From NCBI GenBank assembly GCA_019455325.1, contig JACFMQ010000006.1:124001-188000 (forward strand): a stretch of 64,000 nt of DNA, given 5' to 3'. Each line of letters opens with the position of its first letter. Position 1 is the stretch's first letter. The notes under the pieces were generated by a model that was given only the letters and a program-made list of their open reading frames with translations, searched no databases and was not told the DNA's origin. This stretch comes from Rhodocyclaceae bacterium. GTDB taxonomy: Bacteria > Pseudomonadota > Gammaproteobacteria > Burkholderiales > Rhodocyclaceae. Positions 1-8,782 of the stretch are shown here, piece by piece. A program made the translations under genes and the position numbers.

Positions 1-794
1 CCTCCTACTACTTCGTCGGCAAGGACCCCACGTTCGCCTTCGACGGCACCATCCCCTTCGGCATGACCAGCCGCCAGGTCGACGCCTGGTATCGCTGGGG
101 CAACGGCAAGAAGCTGGTCCGCGAGTTCTACGCCAAGCACAACATCCACACCATCCCGGCCGGCAACACCGGCACCCAGATGGGCGGCTGGTTCCGCAAG
201 GAGATCAAGACCGTGGCCGACCTGCAGGGCCTGAAGATGCGCATCGGCGGCTTCGCCGGCCAGGTGATCGCCAAGCTCGGTTCGGTGCCGCAGCAGATTC
301 CGGGCGGCGACATCTATCCGTCGCTGGAAAAGGGCACGATCGACGCCGCTGAATGGATCGGCCCGTACGACGACCAGAAGCTCGGCTTCAACAAGGTCGC
401 CAAGTTCTACTACTACCCGGGCTGGTGGGAAGGCGGTCTGCAGCTCTCGCTGTACGTCAACACCAAGCTGTGGGCCTCGCTGCCGAAGGAATACCAGACC
501 ATCCTCGAACTCGCCTGCGCCGACGCGCACGTCGAGATGATGTCCGAATACGACGCGAAGAACCCGACCGCCTTGAAGCAACTGGTCGGCGCCGGCGCGC
601 AGTTGCGGCCGTTCCCGAAGGAGGTCATGGACGCCTGCTACAAGGCAGCGCAGGAGCTCTACGCCGAGACCGCGGCGAAGAACCCGGAGTTCAAGAAGAT
701 CTACGACGACTACAAGAAGTTCATGGCCGACCAGAACCTGTGGCACCGCATCGCCGAAGGCTCGTACGCCAGCTACATGTACAGCGTCAGGTAA
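1..794 (+). CDS. TRAP transporter solute-binding protein, DctP family (5' truncated)
   Basis: Only the last 263 codons are in the window; the reading frame is open from base 3 and no start or signal peptide is visible. It is the periplasmic substrate-binding subunit of a tripartite TRAP importer. Visible family features are the block around EWIGPYDD, the aromatic KFYYYPGWWEGG segment and the basic, helix-rich C-terminus ending YMYSVR. It is a close paralogue of the next gene, and part of the two genes is identical in DNA (see findings). The general look resembles TakP-type 2-oxoacid binders, but the substrate cannot be assigned from sequence alone. A hairpin terminator follows directly. Confidence 0.93.
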   Translation, partial: SYYFVGKDPTFAFDGTIPFGMTSRQVDAWYRWGNGKKLVREFYAKHNIHTIPAGNTGTQMGGWFRKEIKTVADLQGLKMRIGGFAGQVIAKLGSVPQQIPGGDIYPSLEKGTIDAAEWIGPYDDQKLGFNKVAKFYYYPGWWEGGLQLSLYVNTKLWASLPKEYQTILELACADAHVEMMSEYDAKNPTALKQLVGAGAQLRPFPKEVMDACYKAAQELYAETAAKNPEFKKIYDDYKKFMADQNLWHRIAEGSYASYMYSVR

Positions 795-817
795 GCGGCG
801 GCGCCATGCCGGACCGG

Positions 818-843
818 AACGGGGGCTGCGGCCCCCGTTTTTT
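818..843 (+). terminator. Rho-independent terminator after first TRAP binding gene
   Basis: A 9-bp stem of AACGGGGGC pairing with GCCCCCGTT, a four-base loop, and a run of T. It ends the first binding-protein gene before its tandem paralogue, so the second gene probably has its own promoter in 844-975. Confidence 0.85.
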
Positions 844-979
844 CGCGCGCCGGGGCTGCGTTCCCGCGATGCGAAACGTTCGGCAGCCTTTTGCGATGGT
901 GGTATCGTTTCATCCGCTGCCCCTTCTGCCCGCAGGGCGGAGGGGGTGTCAGCGGAACAACAACACAGAGGAGATATGC

Positions 980-2056
980 ATGGAACGTCGTTCTTTCCTG
1001 AAAGCGGGTGCCGGTGTCGCCGTCGGCGCCGCTGCCATGCCGGCGATGGCCGCCGACCTGCCGGCCATCAAGTGGCGCCTCGCCTCCAGCTTCCCGAAGA
1101 GCCTTGACACCATCTACGGCGGCGCCGAGGTGATGGCCAAGCGCGTTGCCGAGATGACCGGCGGCAAGTTCCAGATCCAGGTGTTCGCTTCCGGCGAGAT
1201 CGTTCCCGGCCCCGGCGTGCACGATGCGGTCAAGGACAACACCGTCGAGATGGGGCACACCTGCTCCTACTATTTCTTCGGCAAGGACCCCACGTACGCC
1301 TTCGATACCGCGATTCCCTTCGGCCTGACCAACCGCCAGACCGACGCCTGGTACCGCCACGGCAACGGCGCCAAGCTGATGGGCGACTTCTTCGCCAAGG
1401 CGAACATCGTCGCCATTCCCTGCGGCAACACCGGCGTCCAGATGGGCGGCTGGTTCCGCAAGGAGATCAAGACCGTGGCCGACCTGCAGGGCCTGAAGAT
1501 GCGCATCGGCGGCTTCGCCGGCCAGGTGATCGCCAAGCTCGGTTCGGTGCCGCAGCAGATTCCGGGCGGCGACATCTATCCGTCGCTGGAAAAGGGCACG
1601 ATCGACGCCGCTGAATGGATCGGCCCGTACGACGACCAGAAGCTCGGCTTCAACAAGGTCGCCAAGTTCTACTACTACCCCGGCTGGTGGGAGGGCGGTC
1701 CGCAGATCTCCGTCTACGTCAACAAGCAGAAGTTCGACGCCCTGCCCAAGGAGTACCAGGCCATCCTCGAAGCGGCCTGCGCCGACGCGCACGTGGACAT
1801 GATGGCCAAGTACGACGCCAAGAACCCGACCGCCCTGAAGCAACTGGTCGGCGCCGGCACGCAGTTGCGCCAGTTCCCGAAGCCGGTGATGGACGCCTGC
1901 CACAAGGCGGCGATGGAGGTCTATGCCGAGATCGCCGCCAAGAACGCGGACTTCAAGAAGGTCTACGACGACTACAAGAAGTTCCTCGACGACCAGAACC
2001 TGTGGTTCCGCGTGGCCGAGGGCGCCTACTCGAACTACATGTACAGCGTACGCTGA
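980..2056 (+). CDS. TRAP transporter solute-binding protein, DctP family
   Basis: A complete 358-residue periplasmic binding protein of a TRAP importer. The N-terminus MERRSFLKAGAG is a twin-arginine-type signal followed by an Ala-rich segment ending near AMAADLP, so export before folding by Tat is likely. A GAGGAGA ribosome site sits 7 bases upstream of the ATG. Domain features match the upstream paralogue (WIGPYDD, PGWWEGG). The permease genes dctQ and dctM lie on the other strand 1.7 kb away; the three together could form one transporter. TakP-like 2-oxoacid uptake is a guess from overall similarity. Confidence 0.95.
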   Translation: MERRSFLKAGAGVAVGAAAMPAMAADLPAIKWRLASSFPKSLDTIYGGAEVMAKRVAEMTGGKFQIQVFASGEIVPGPGVHDAVKDNTVEMGHTCSYYFFGKDPTYAFDTAIPFGLTNRQTDAWYRHGNGAKLMGDFFAKANIVAIPCGNTGVQMGGWFRKEIKTVADLQGLKMRIGGFAGQVIAKLGSVPQQIPGGDIYPSLEKGTIDAAEWIGPYDDQKLGFNKVAKFYYYPGWWEGGPQISVYVNKQKFDALPKEYQAILEAACADAHVDMMAKYDAKNPTALKQLVGAGTQLRQFPKPVMDACHKAAMEVYAEIAAKNADFKKVYDDYKKFLDDQNLWFRVAEGAYSNYMYSVR

Positions 2057-2078
2057 TCCGCCAGGGCATCGGCAAGAG

Positions 2079-2110
2079 CGACGGGGGCTGCGGCTCCCGT
2101 CGTTTTTTTT
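2079..2110 (+). terminator. Rho-independent terminator
   Basis: A GACGGGGGC / GCTCCCGTC stem with one G-T pair, a TGCG loop and eight T residues. It closes the second TRAP binding-protein gene. Confidence 0.85.
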
Positions 2111-2202
2111 GCGGCGATTTTGTATACGTGAACCGCTTACGCGTTTTGACCAAGGTTGTTAGAATCCCGGGACCAAAATATGTCTGACAACCAGGGGTTT
2201 TC

Positions 2203-3516
2203 ATGGTCCACGCCAAACTTCTCGTCCGCTGCCTGCCGCTTCTCCTTGCCGCCCTGCCTGCCTGGGCGGGCGAGTCGCCGACGCTCGCCGGCATCCCGGT
2301 CGACTTCATCCTGTTCGCGCTGACCCTGCTCGGCGTCGCGCTGTTCCACAACCACACGCTCTATGTCGGCCTTGCCGGGCTGGTCGCGATCTCGCTCTAC
2401 AAGCTCGCCTTCACCGGCTTCCGGACCGGCGACGGCATCGCCGGGCTGGCCGGCCATTTCGCGCACGAGTGGGTGACGCTCGCCAACCTGTTCTGCCTGC
2501 TCATGGGCTTTGCGCTGCTCGCCCGGCACTTCGAGAAGAGCCACGTGCCGGTGGTGCTGCCGAAGTACCTGCCGAGCGACTGGAAGGGCGCCTTCGTCAT
2601 GCTGGTGATGGTCTTCGTCATCTCCTCCTTCCTCGACAACATCGCCGCCGCGCTGATCGGCGGCGCCATGGCGCACCAGTTGTTCAAGGCGCGCGTGCAC
2701 ATCGGCTACCTGGCGGCGATCGTCGCCGCCTCGAACGCCGGCGGCTCCGGCTCGGTGGTCGGCGACACGACGACGACGATGATGTGGATCGCCGGCGTCA
2801 GCCCGCTGGTCGTCGTCGACGCCTACGTCGCCGCCGCTGTCGCGCTGGTCATCACCGGCGTCGTCGCCGCCCGGCAGCAGCACGCCTACTCGCCGATCCT
2901 GAAGACGACGCACGCGCACACGCACATCGACTGGGGGCGCATCTTCATCGTCGCGCTGATCCTGGTCTTCGCCATCGCCGCCAACGTCGTCGTCAACCTG
3001 CGCTTCAACCACCTGGCCGAGTCCTTCCCCTTCATCGGCGTCGCCGTCTGGCTGGCCATCCTGCTCACCGCGCGGCTGCGCCGCCACGACTGGGAGCTGC
3101 TGCCGGAGACCTTCAAGGGCACGATCTTCCTGCTGTCGCTGGTCTCCTGCGCGTCGATGATGCCGGTCGAGAAGCTGCCGACCGCCTCGGCGCTGACCGC
3201 CTTCGGCCTCGGCATCGTCTCGGCGGTCTTCGACAACATTCCGCTGACCGCGCTGGCGCTGAAGCAGGGCGGCTACGACTGGGGCTTCCTGGCCTACGCC
3301 GTCGGCTTCGGCGGTTCGATGATGTGGTTCGGCTCGTCGGCCGGCGTCGCGCTCTCCAACATGTATCCGGAAGCGAAGTCGGTCGGCAACTGGCTGCGCC
3401 ACGGCTGGCACGTGGCGCTCGCCTACGTGGTCGGCTTCGGCGTCATGTACGCGCTGCTCGGCTGGCACCCGGATGTGCCGCACGACGCGCCGGCGGCCGT
3501 GCAGACGGCGCGCTGA
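2203..3516 (+). CDS. NhaD/ArsB-superfamily ion transporter (citrate-transporter-like permease)
   Basis: A 437-residue polytopic inner-membrane protein with roughly 10-12 hydrophobic segments. Two diagnostic half-sites are visible: SVVGDTTTTMMWIAGVSPL near residue 185 and GGSMMWFGSSAGVALSN near residue 370, a pattern of NhaD-type Na+/H+ antiporters within the ion-transporter superfamily. The conserved DNIAAALIGG and DNIPLTALAL segments each fall in a predicted re-entrant region. The first 23 residues look like a cleavable signal ending AWAGE, as in some NhaD proteins. It stands alone between two terminators. The transported ion is inferred. Confidence 0.85.
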   Translation: MVHAKLLVRCLPLLLAALPAWAGESPTLAGIPVDFILFALTLLGVALFHNHTLYVGLAGLVAISLYKLAFTGFRTGDGIAGLAGHFAHEWVTLANLFCLLMGFALLARHFEKSHVPVVLPKYLPSDWKGAFVMLVMVFVISSFLDNIAAALIGGAMAHQLFKARVHIGYLAAIVAASNAGGSGSVVGDTTTTMMWIAGVSPLVVVDAYVAAAVALVITGVVAARQQHAYSPILKTTHAHTHIDWGRIFIVALILVFAIAANVVVNLRFNHLAESFPFIGVAVWLAILLTARLRRHDWELLPETFKGTIFLLSLVSCASMMPVEKLPTASALTAFGLGIVSAVFDNIPLTALALKQGGYDWGFLAYAVGFGGSMMWFGSSAGVALSNMYPEAKSVGNWLRHGWHVALAYVVGFGVMYALLGWHPDVPHDAPAAVQTAR

Positions 3517-3558
3517 GGCGCCGCCGTCGCCGGCCGCGGCCGGTAGCGTTTTCCCAGG

Positions 3559-3583
3559 AACGGGCGCCGCGGCGCCCGTTTTT
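3559..3583 (+). terminator. Rho-independent terminator after antiporter gene
   Basis: Stem ACGGGCGCC / GGCGCCCGT followed by TTTT, 42 bases after the antiporter stop codon. The rest of 3584-3750 is very GC-rich and I see no gene in it. Confidence 0.8.
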
Positions 3584-3751
3584 GCTGCCCGGCGCGGCGG
3601 CCGGCGGCGGGCTTTCCCCGGCCGGCGCAGCGCCGCCAGGCGTTTCCGGGCGTGCGACAGGGGGCGGAAGCCAGCGACTGCTACGATGAGCCCGTACGTC
3701 CTCGCCGCAGCCGCGCCCGCCGTGGGCGGTCCCGGCGCCGTCTCGCGCGAG

Positions 3752-3785
3752 CGAAAAAAAAAACGGGCACCGAGGTGCCCGTTTT
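3752..3785. terminator. Terminator closing the minus-strand TRAP permease genes (bidirectional shape)
   Basis: AACGGGCACC / GGTGCCCGTT with a GAG loop, flanked by a ten-base A run on the plus-strand left side and TTTT on the right. Read on the minus strand the long T tract follows the stem, 20 bases past the dctM stop codon. It can also stop read-through from the plus strand. Confidence 0.85.
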
Positions 3786-3803
3786 CCGTACCGCTGGCGG
3801 CGC

Positions 3804-5534
3804 CTACTGCGAACCGCCGTCCTTCTGCATCGATTCGAGGATCGCCTTGCCCGGGTCCTCTTCCGCCGGGGCGGACTGTCCGTCCATCGCCGGCGTCTCG
3901 AACGGCGGCGGCGCGCCGTAGTCGCCCATCGGCACCTCGATCTGCACCTTGTCCAGATCGACCACGATGTCCTTGTCGAAGCTGCCGGTGACGAGCTGCG
4001 GGAAGGCGATGACGATGGCCACCATGATGATCTGGATGCACACGAACGGCACGGCGCCCCAGTAGATCTGCATCGTCGTCACCGGCGCGATCTTCCTGCC
4101 GGTGAGCTTGTCGAGGTACTCCTTGGCCGGCGCCACCGAGCGCAGGTAGAAGAGCGCGAAGCCGAACGGCGGGTGCATGAACGAGGTCTGCATGTTCACC
4201 GCCAGCAGCACGCCGAACCAGATCAGGTCGATGCCCAGCTTCTCCGCGACCGGGCCGAGCAGCGGCACGACGATGAACGACAGCTCGAAGAAGTCGAGGA
4301 AGAAGGCCAGCAGGAAGACCATCACGTTGACCACGATCAGGAAGCCGATCTCGCCGCCGGGCAGGTCGAGCAGCAGGTGCTCGACCCAGCGGTGGCCGTC
4401 GACGCCGTAGAAGGTCAGCGAGAAGACGCGGGCGCCGACGAGGATGAAGACGACGAAGGAGGTGAGCTTCAAGGTCGAGTTCATCGCCTGCTTGAGCAGC
4501 GGCAGGGTCAGGCGCTTGCGCGATATGGCCATGATCAGCGCGCCGGTGGCGCCCATGGCGCCGCCCTCGGTCGGCGTGGCGACGCCGAGGAAGATGGTGC
4601 CGAGCACGAGGAAGATCAGCGCCAGCGGCGGGATCAGCACGAAGGTGACCTTCTCGGCCATGGCCGACAGCATGCCGATCTTGAACAGCCGGTTGATCAC
4701 CGAGGCGGCAAAGGCGATGCTGATGCCGACCATCATGGCCAGGACGATCGTCTCGTCGGTGGCCGTTTCCTCGGGCAGGCTCTCGGCGAAGGCGAGGGCG
4801 CCGGCGACCGAGACGGCGGTCAGGATCAGCAGCGAGGTGCTGCCGGTCTTGCCGTTCGGCTCGCGGAAGCTGCGCGCCTCCGGCGGCAGCGCCGGCGCGA
4901 ACTGCGGCTTGAACAGCGTGACCAGCAGGATGTAGCCGACGTAGAGGCTGCTCAGCACGAAGCCGGGGATGAAGGCGCCCTTGTACATGTCGCCGACCGA
5001 GCGGCCGAGCTGGTCGGCCATGATGATCAGCACCAGCGACGGCGGGATGATCTGCGCCAGCGTGCCGGAGGCGGCGATGACGCCGGAAGCCAGCCGCCGG
5101 TCGTAGCCGTAGCGCAGCATGATCGGCAGCGAGATCAGGCCCATCGAGATCACCGAGGCGGCGACGACGCCGGTGGTCGCGGCGAGCAGCGCGCCGACGA
5201 AGACCACGGCGTAGGCGAGGCCGCCGCGGATCGGACCGAAGAGCTGGCCGATCGTGTCGAGCAGATCCTCGGCCATGCCGGAGCGCTCCAGGATCAGGCC
5301 CATCAGCGTGAAGAAGGGGATCGCCAGCAGCGTCTCGTTGCCCATCACGCCGAAGATGCGTTCCGGCATGGCGCCGAACAGCGAGGGCTGCAAGAGGCCG
5401 AGCTCGATGCCGACGAGGCCGAAGAAGATGCCGTTGGCGGCCAGCGCGAAGGCCACCGGGTAGCCGAGCAGCATGAAGGCGACCATGGCGACGAAGATGA
5501 CCGGGGCCATGTTGGCCGACAGGAATTCGATCAT
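3804..5534 (-). CDS. dctM: TRAP transporter large permease subunit, DctM type
   Basis: A 576-residue membrane protein that forms the elevator-type transport domain of a TRAP importer. Typical DctM features are the N-terminal LLGYPVAFALAANGIFFG, the ETLLAIPFFTLMGLILERSG helix region and MHPPFGFALFYLRS near the C-terminus. It is longer than the common ~430-residue form: an inserted loop with extra helices around residues 230-300 and a Pro/Asp/Glu-rich tail. The chosen ATG overlaps the dctQ stop by four bases (ATGA), which fixes the start and indicates translational coupling. Confidence 0.95.
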   Translation of the reverse strand: MIEFLSANMAPVIFVAMVAFMLLGYPVAFALAANGIFFGLVGIELGLLQPSLFGAMPERIFGVMGNETLLAIPFFTLMGLILERSGMAEDLLDTIGQLFGPIRGGLAYAVVFVGALLAATTGVVAASVISMGLISLPIMLRYGYDRRLASGVIAASGTLAQIIPPSLVLIIMADQLGRSVGDMYKGAFIPGFVLSSLYVGYILLVTLFKPQFAPALPPEARSFREPNGKTGSTSLLILTAVSVAGALAFAESLPEETATDETIVLAMMVGISIAFAASVINRLFKIGMLSAMAEKVTFVLIPPLALIFLVLGTIFLGVATPTEGGAMGATGALIMAISRKRLTLPLLKQAMNSTLKLTSFVVFILVGARVFSLTFYGVDGHRWVEHLLLDLPGGEIGFLIVVNVMVFLLAFFLDFFELSFIVVPLLGPVAEKLGIDLIWFGVLLAVNMQTSFMHPPFGFALFYLRSVAPAKEYLDKLTGRKIAPVTTMQIYWGAVPFVCIQIIMVAIVIAFPQLVTGSFDKDIVVDLDKVQIEVPMGDYGAPPPFETPAMDGQSAPAEEDPGKAILESMQKDGGSQ

Positions 5535-6121
5535 TGCTTGTCTCCCTGCATCTTCTTGATTTCTTCGATCAGGTTCTCCTCGGCGGTCGGGAAGACGTGC
5601 TTCTCGGTCGGGTCGGGAATGGCGCCGCGCAGGAAGGCGATGCGCTTGACCAGTTCGGATAGGCCCTGCAGCGCAAGCAGCACGAAGCCGACGGGGACCA
5701 GCATCTTGGCCGGCCACAGGATCAGGCCGCCGGCGTTGACCGAGACTTCCTGCGAATGGAAGGAGTTCATCGCCCACGGGATGGAGGTCCAGACCATCAT
5801 GGCGCAGAGGGGCAGCAGGAAGAGTGCGGAGCCGCAGACCTCGATCCAGGTCTGGGCGCGCTTCGAGAGCTTGCTGGCGATGACGTCGATGCGCACGTGC
5901 TCGTTGTGCAGCAGCGTGTACGAGGCGCCGAGCAGGAAGGCGCCGGAGAACAGGTACCACTGGATTTCGAGAAAGGCGTTCGAACTCCAGTTGAAGGTCT
6001 TGCGCACGACCGCATTGACCGCGCTGATGAGAACGGCGGCAAGGAGCAGCCACATGGCCGACCGGCCTATTCTCTCGTTCATCGCGTCGATCAGACGCGA
6101 CAGGCTGAGTAATGCATTCAC
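5531..6121 (-). CDS. dctQ: TRAP transporter small permease subunit, DctQ type
   Basis: A 196-residue protein with four hydrophobic helices, the small membrane subunit that supports DctM. The family signature is visible in [19 protein letters not shown] followed by NEHVRIDV. The C-terminal 25 residues are charged and cytoplasmic-looking. First gene of a two-gene operon with dctM (4-bp overlap). The intergenic space to the next, divergent gene (6122-6283) must hold promoters for both directions; I could not pick a convincing one. Confidence 0.94.
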   Translation of the reverse strand: MNALLSLSRLIDAMNERIGRSAMWLLLAAVLISAVNAVVRKTFNWSSNAFLEIQWYLFSGAFLLGASYTLLHNEHVRIDVIASKLSKRAQTWIEVCGSALFLLPLCAMMVWTSIPWAMNSFHSQEVSVNAGGLILWPAKMLVPVGFVLLALQGLSELVKRIAFLRGAIPDPTEKHVFPTAEENLIEEIKKMQGDKQ

Positions 6122-6283
6122 GGGTTGTCCCTCCGAGTGTGGCGATAGAATCCCGGTCTTCTGGTACCGGTTGGCAAACGGGCATCCGGCTCGTGGCCGA
6201 ATGGTCCGGGATCATAGCACGTAGGTTGTCAGACGACCTGACCTTCTTTTTCGCTAGAGGCCTATTTTTTCACGGATTCATTT

Positions 6284-6976
6284 ATGCGTATCCTTTCCCA
6301 CAATGCGGAAGATCGCCGCGCCGGCCCTGTAGACACGCGCTTCTGCTTCGTCCGGCACGGCGAGACGCCGTGGAACGCCGAGCGCCGCATCCAGGGGCAT
6401 ACCGACGTCGGCCTCGACGACGAAGGGCTGCACCAGGCGGAACTGGCCGGCCGCTGGCTGGCGGCGGAGCCGCGGCGGCCGTCGGTCCTCTACAGCAGCG
6501 ACCTGCTGCGCGCCCGGCAGACCGCCGAGCGGCTGGCCGCCGCGCTCGGCCTGCCGCTGCAACTGGCGCCCGAGCTGCGCGAGCGGCGCTACGGCGTCTT
6601 CGAGGGGCTGACCTACGACGAGGCCCGGCAGCGCTTCCCCGAGGACTACGCCGCCTTCGAGCGCCGCCGGCCGGACTACGCCTTCCCGCAGGGCGGCGAG
6701 AGCCTGGGCGCGCTGTTCGCGCGCGTCACCGGGCGGATCGAGGCGATGCGGGCGGCGCACCCCGGCCAGACCGTCGTCGTCGTCACCCACGGCGGCGTGC
6801 TCGACGTCATCAACCGCTTCGTGCGCGGCAACGCCCTGGAGACCCCGCGCGACTTCCTCATCCCGAACACCGGGCTGAACTGGATCGTGGCCGCGGCGGA
6901 CGGCTGGCGCATCGAATCCTGGGCGGACACCCGGCACCTCGACCACGGCGCGCTCGACGAGCTGGACATGGCCTGA
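6284..6976 (+). CDS. Histidine phosphatase family protein (phosphoglycerate-mutase-like)
   Basis: 230 residues. The catalytic RHGE motif is at residues 24-27 (phospho-accepting His25), followed by the substrate loop [11 protein letters not shown] and by [11 protein letters not shown]. The second catalytic part, [14 protein letters not shown], gives the acidic residue, and VVVTHGGV the second His. Such proteins are 2,3-bisphosphoglycerate-dependent mutases or broad phosphatases of the GpmB/CobC type; the compact size and motif spacing favour a phosphatase. It lies just upstream of glyA in the same direction. Confidence 0.9.
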   Translation: MRILSHNAEDRRAGPVDTRFCFVRHGETPWNAERRIQGHTDVGLDDEGLHQAELAGRWLAAEPRRPSVLYSSDLLRARQTAERLAAALGLPLQLAPELRERRYGVFEGLTYDEARQRFPEDYAAFERRRPDYAFPQGGESLGALFARVTGRIEAMRAAHPGQTVVVVTHGGVLDVINRFVRGNALETPRDFLIPNTGLNWIVAAADGWRIESWADTRHLDHGALDELDMA

Positions 6977-7044
6977 GCGCCCGCTTGCGGCGCATGGCCG
7001 CATGCTACAATCCGTCCCCTTTTCAACGGTTTGCGAGGCACCCG

Positions 7045-8295
7045 ATGTTTTCCGCGAAAGACACCCTGAACAAGGTCGATCCCGAACTGTGGCAGGCGAT
7101 CGAGGAAGAAAACCGTCGCCAGGAAGACCACATCGAGCTGATCGCTTCCGAGAACTACGTCAGTCATGCCGTGATGCAGGCGCAGGGCTCGCAACTGACC
7201 AACAAGTACGCCGAGGGCTACCCCGGCAAGCGCTACTACGGCGGCTGCGAATACGTCGACAAGGCCGAGCAACTGGCCATCGACCGCCTGAAGAAGCTGT
7301 TCGGCGCCGACTGTGCCAACGTCCAGGCGAACTCCGGCTCGCAGGCCAACCAGGCGGTGCTGATGGCCTTCGCCAAGCCGGGCGACACCATCATGGGCAT
7401 GAGCCTTTCCGAAGGCGGCCACCTGACGCACGGCATGCCGCTCAACATGTCCGGCAAATGGTTCAACGTCGTCGCCTACGGCCTGGACGAGAAGGAAGAG
7501 ATCGACTACGAGCGCATGGCCGCGCTCGCCCGCGAGCACAAGCCGAAGATCATCATCGCCGGCGCCTCGGCCTATTCGCTGCGCATCGACTTCGAGCGCT
7601 TCGCCAAGGTGGCGAAGGAAGTCGGCGCCATCTTCTGGGTCGACATGGCGCACTACGCCGGCCTCGTCGCCGCCGGCTTCTACCCGAACCCGGTGCCGCA
7701 CGCCGACGTCGTCACCTCGACCACGCACAAGACGCTGCGCGGCCCCAGGGGCGGCATCATATTGATGCGCGCCGAGCACGAGAAGGCGATCAATTCGGCG
7801 ATCTTCCCCGGCCTGCAGGGCGGCCCGCTGATGCACGTCATCGCCGCCAAGGCCGTGGCCTTCAAGGAGGCCGCGTCGCCCGCGTTCCGCAACTACCAGG
7901 AACAGGTGATCATGAACGCCCGCGTCATGGCGCGCGTGCTCGGCGAGGAGCGCGGCCTGCGCATCGTCTCCGGCCGCACCGAGTCGCACGTCTTCCTGGT
8001 CGATCTGCGCGCCAAGAACCTCACCGGCAAGGACGCCGAGGCGGCGCTCGGCCGGGCGCACATCACGGTGAACAAGAACGGCATCCCGAACGACCCGCAG
8101 AAGCCCTTCGTCACCTCCGGCATCCGCATCGGCTCGCCGGCGATGACCACGCGCGGCTTCACCGAGATCGAGGCCGAGCGCGTCGCGCACCTGGTCGCCG
8201 ACGTGCTCGACGCGCCGAACGACGACGCGGTGCTGGCCCGCGTGCGCGACGAGGTCGCCGCGCTGTGCCGGAAGTTCCCGGTCTACGGGGCCTGA
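7045..8295 (+). CDS. glyA: Serine hydroxymethyltransferase
   Basis: 416 residues, full length for the bacterial enzyme. It converts serine and tetrahydrofolate to glycine and 5,10-methylene-THF with PLP. The PLP lysine is Lys229 in [13 protein letters not shown], the same number as in E. coli. Other family blocks are [23 protein letters not shown] and VDMAHYAG. The start has a GAGG ribosome site six bases upstream. nrdR follows after six bases and ribD ten bases after that, a common betaproteobacterial order. Confidence 0.99.
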   Translation: MFSAKDTLNKVDPELWQAIEEENRRQEDHIELIASENYVSHAVMQAQGSQLTNKYAEGYPGKRYYGGCEYVDKAEQLAIDRLKKLFGADCANVQANSGSQANQAVLMAFAKPGDTIMGMSLSEGGHLTHGMPLNMSGKWFNVVAYGLDEKEEIDYERMAALAREHKPKIIIAGASAYSLRIDFERFAKVAKEVGAIFWVDMAHYAGLVAAGFYPNPVPHADVVTSTTHKTLRGPRGGIILMRAEHEKAINSAIFPGLQGGPLMHVIAAKAVAFKEAASPAFRNYQEQVIMNARVMARVLGEERGLRIVSGRTESHVFLVDLRAKNLTGKDAEAALGRAHITVNKNGIPNDPQKPFVTSGIRIGSPAMTTRGFTEIEAERVAHLVADVLDAPNDDAVLARVRDEVAALCRKFPVYGA

Positions 8296-8301
8296 TCGCG
8301 C

Positions 8302-8772
8302 ATGAGATGCCCGTTCTGCGGTGCCGCGGAAACCACCGTCGTCGATACGCGCATCAACGACGACGGTGACATCGTCCGCCGCCGCCGTCGCTGCCTCTCC
8401 TGCGACAAGCGCTTCACCACCTACGAGCGGGCCGAGATTCGCCTGCCGCAGGTGGTGAAGAAGAACGGCTCGCGCGTCGACTACGACCGCGACAAGCTCG
8501 CCGCCAGCTTCTGGCTGGCCTTGCGCAAGCGCCCGGCAACGACCGAGGCGGTCGAGGGCGCCATCACGCGCATCGAGGAGAAGCTGCTGGCGCTCGGCGA
8601 GCGCGAAATCCCGTCGGAAAAGATCGGCGAGATGGTGATGCGCGAGCTGAAGAAGATCGACAAGGTCGCCTACATCCGCTTCGCCTCGGTCTACCGCGAC
8701 TTCGAGGACGTCGACGACTTCTCCGACGTGATCCGCGAAGTCTCTCCGCGCTCGACCTCCCGCCGCCGCTGA
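8302..8772 (+). CDS. nrdR: Transcriptional repressor NrdR
   Basis: 156 residues. Zinc ribbon cysteines C3, C6, C31 and C34 are intact, followed by an ATP-cone domain (about residues 49-139) with [16 protein letters not shown]. NrdR senses ATP/dATP and represses ribonucleotide reductase genes by binding NrdR boxes; no nrd gene lies in this window. Between glyA and ribD, probably co-transcribed with both. Confidence 0.98.
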   Translation: MRCPFCGAAETTVVDTRINDDGDIVRRRRRCLSCDKRFTTYERAEIRLPQVVKKNGSRVDYDRDKLAASFWLALRKRPATTEAVEGAITRIEEKLLALGEREIPSEKIGEMVMRELKKIDKVAYIRFASVYRDFEDVDDFSDVIREVSPRSTSRRR

Positions 8773-8782
8773 GCCGCCGCCG

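Noticed and set aside
773-1903. Long open frame on the minus strand opposite the TRAP receptor gene
   Set aside because: It mirrors the third-position GC bias of the plus-strand gene, has low-complexity composition and no ribosome site. The same holds for long antisense frames at 2137-4041, 42110-43906, 44942-46867 and 55582-57801.
2131-2202. Sigma-70 promoter before the antiporter (TTGACC and TAGAAT)
   Set aside because: The two hexamers are only eight bases apart, too close for a -35/-10 pair.
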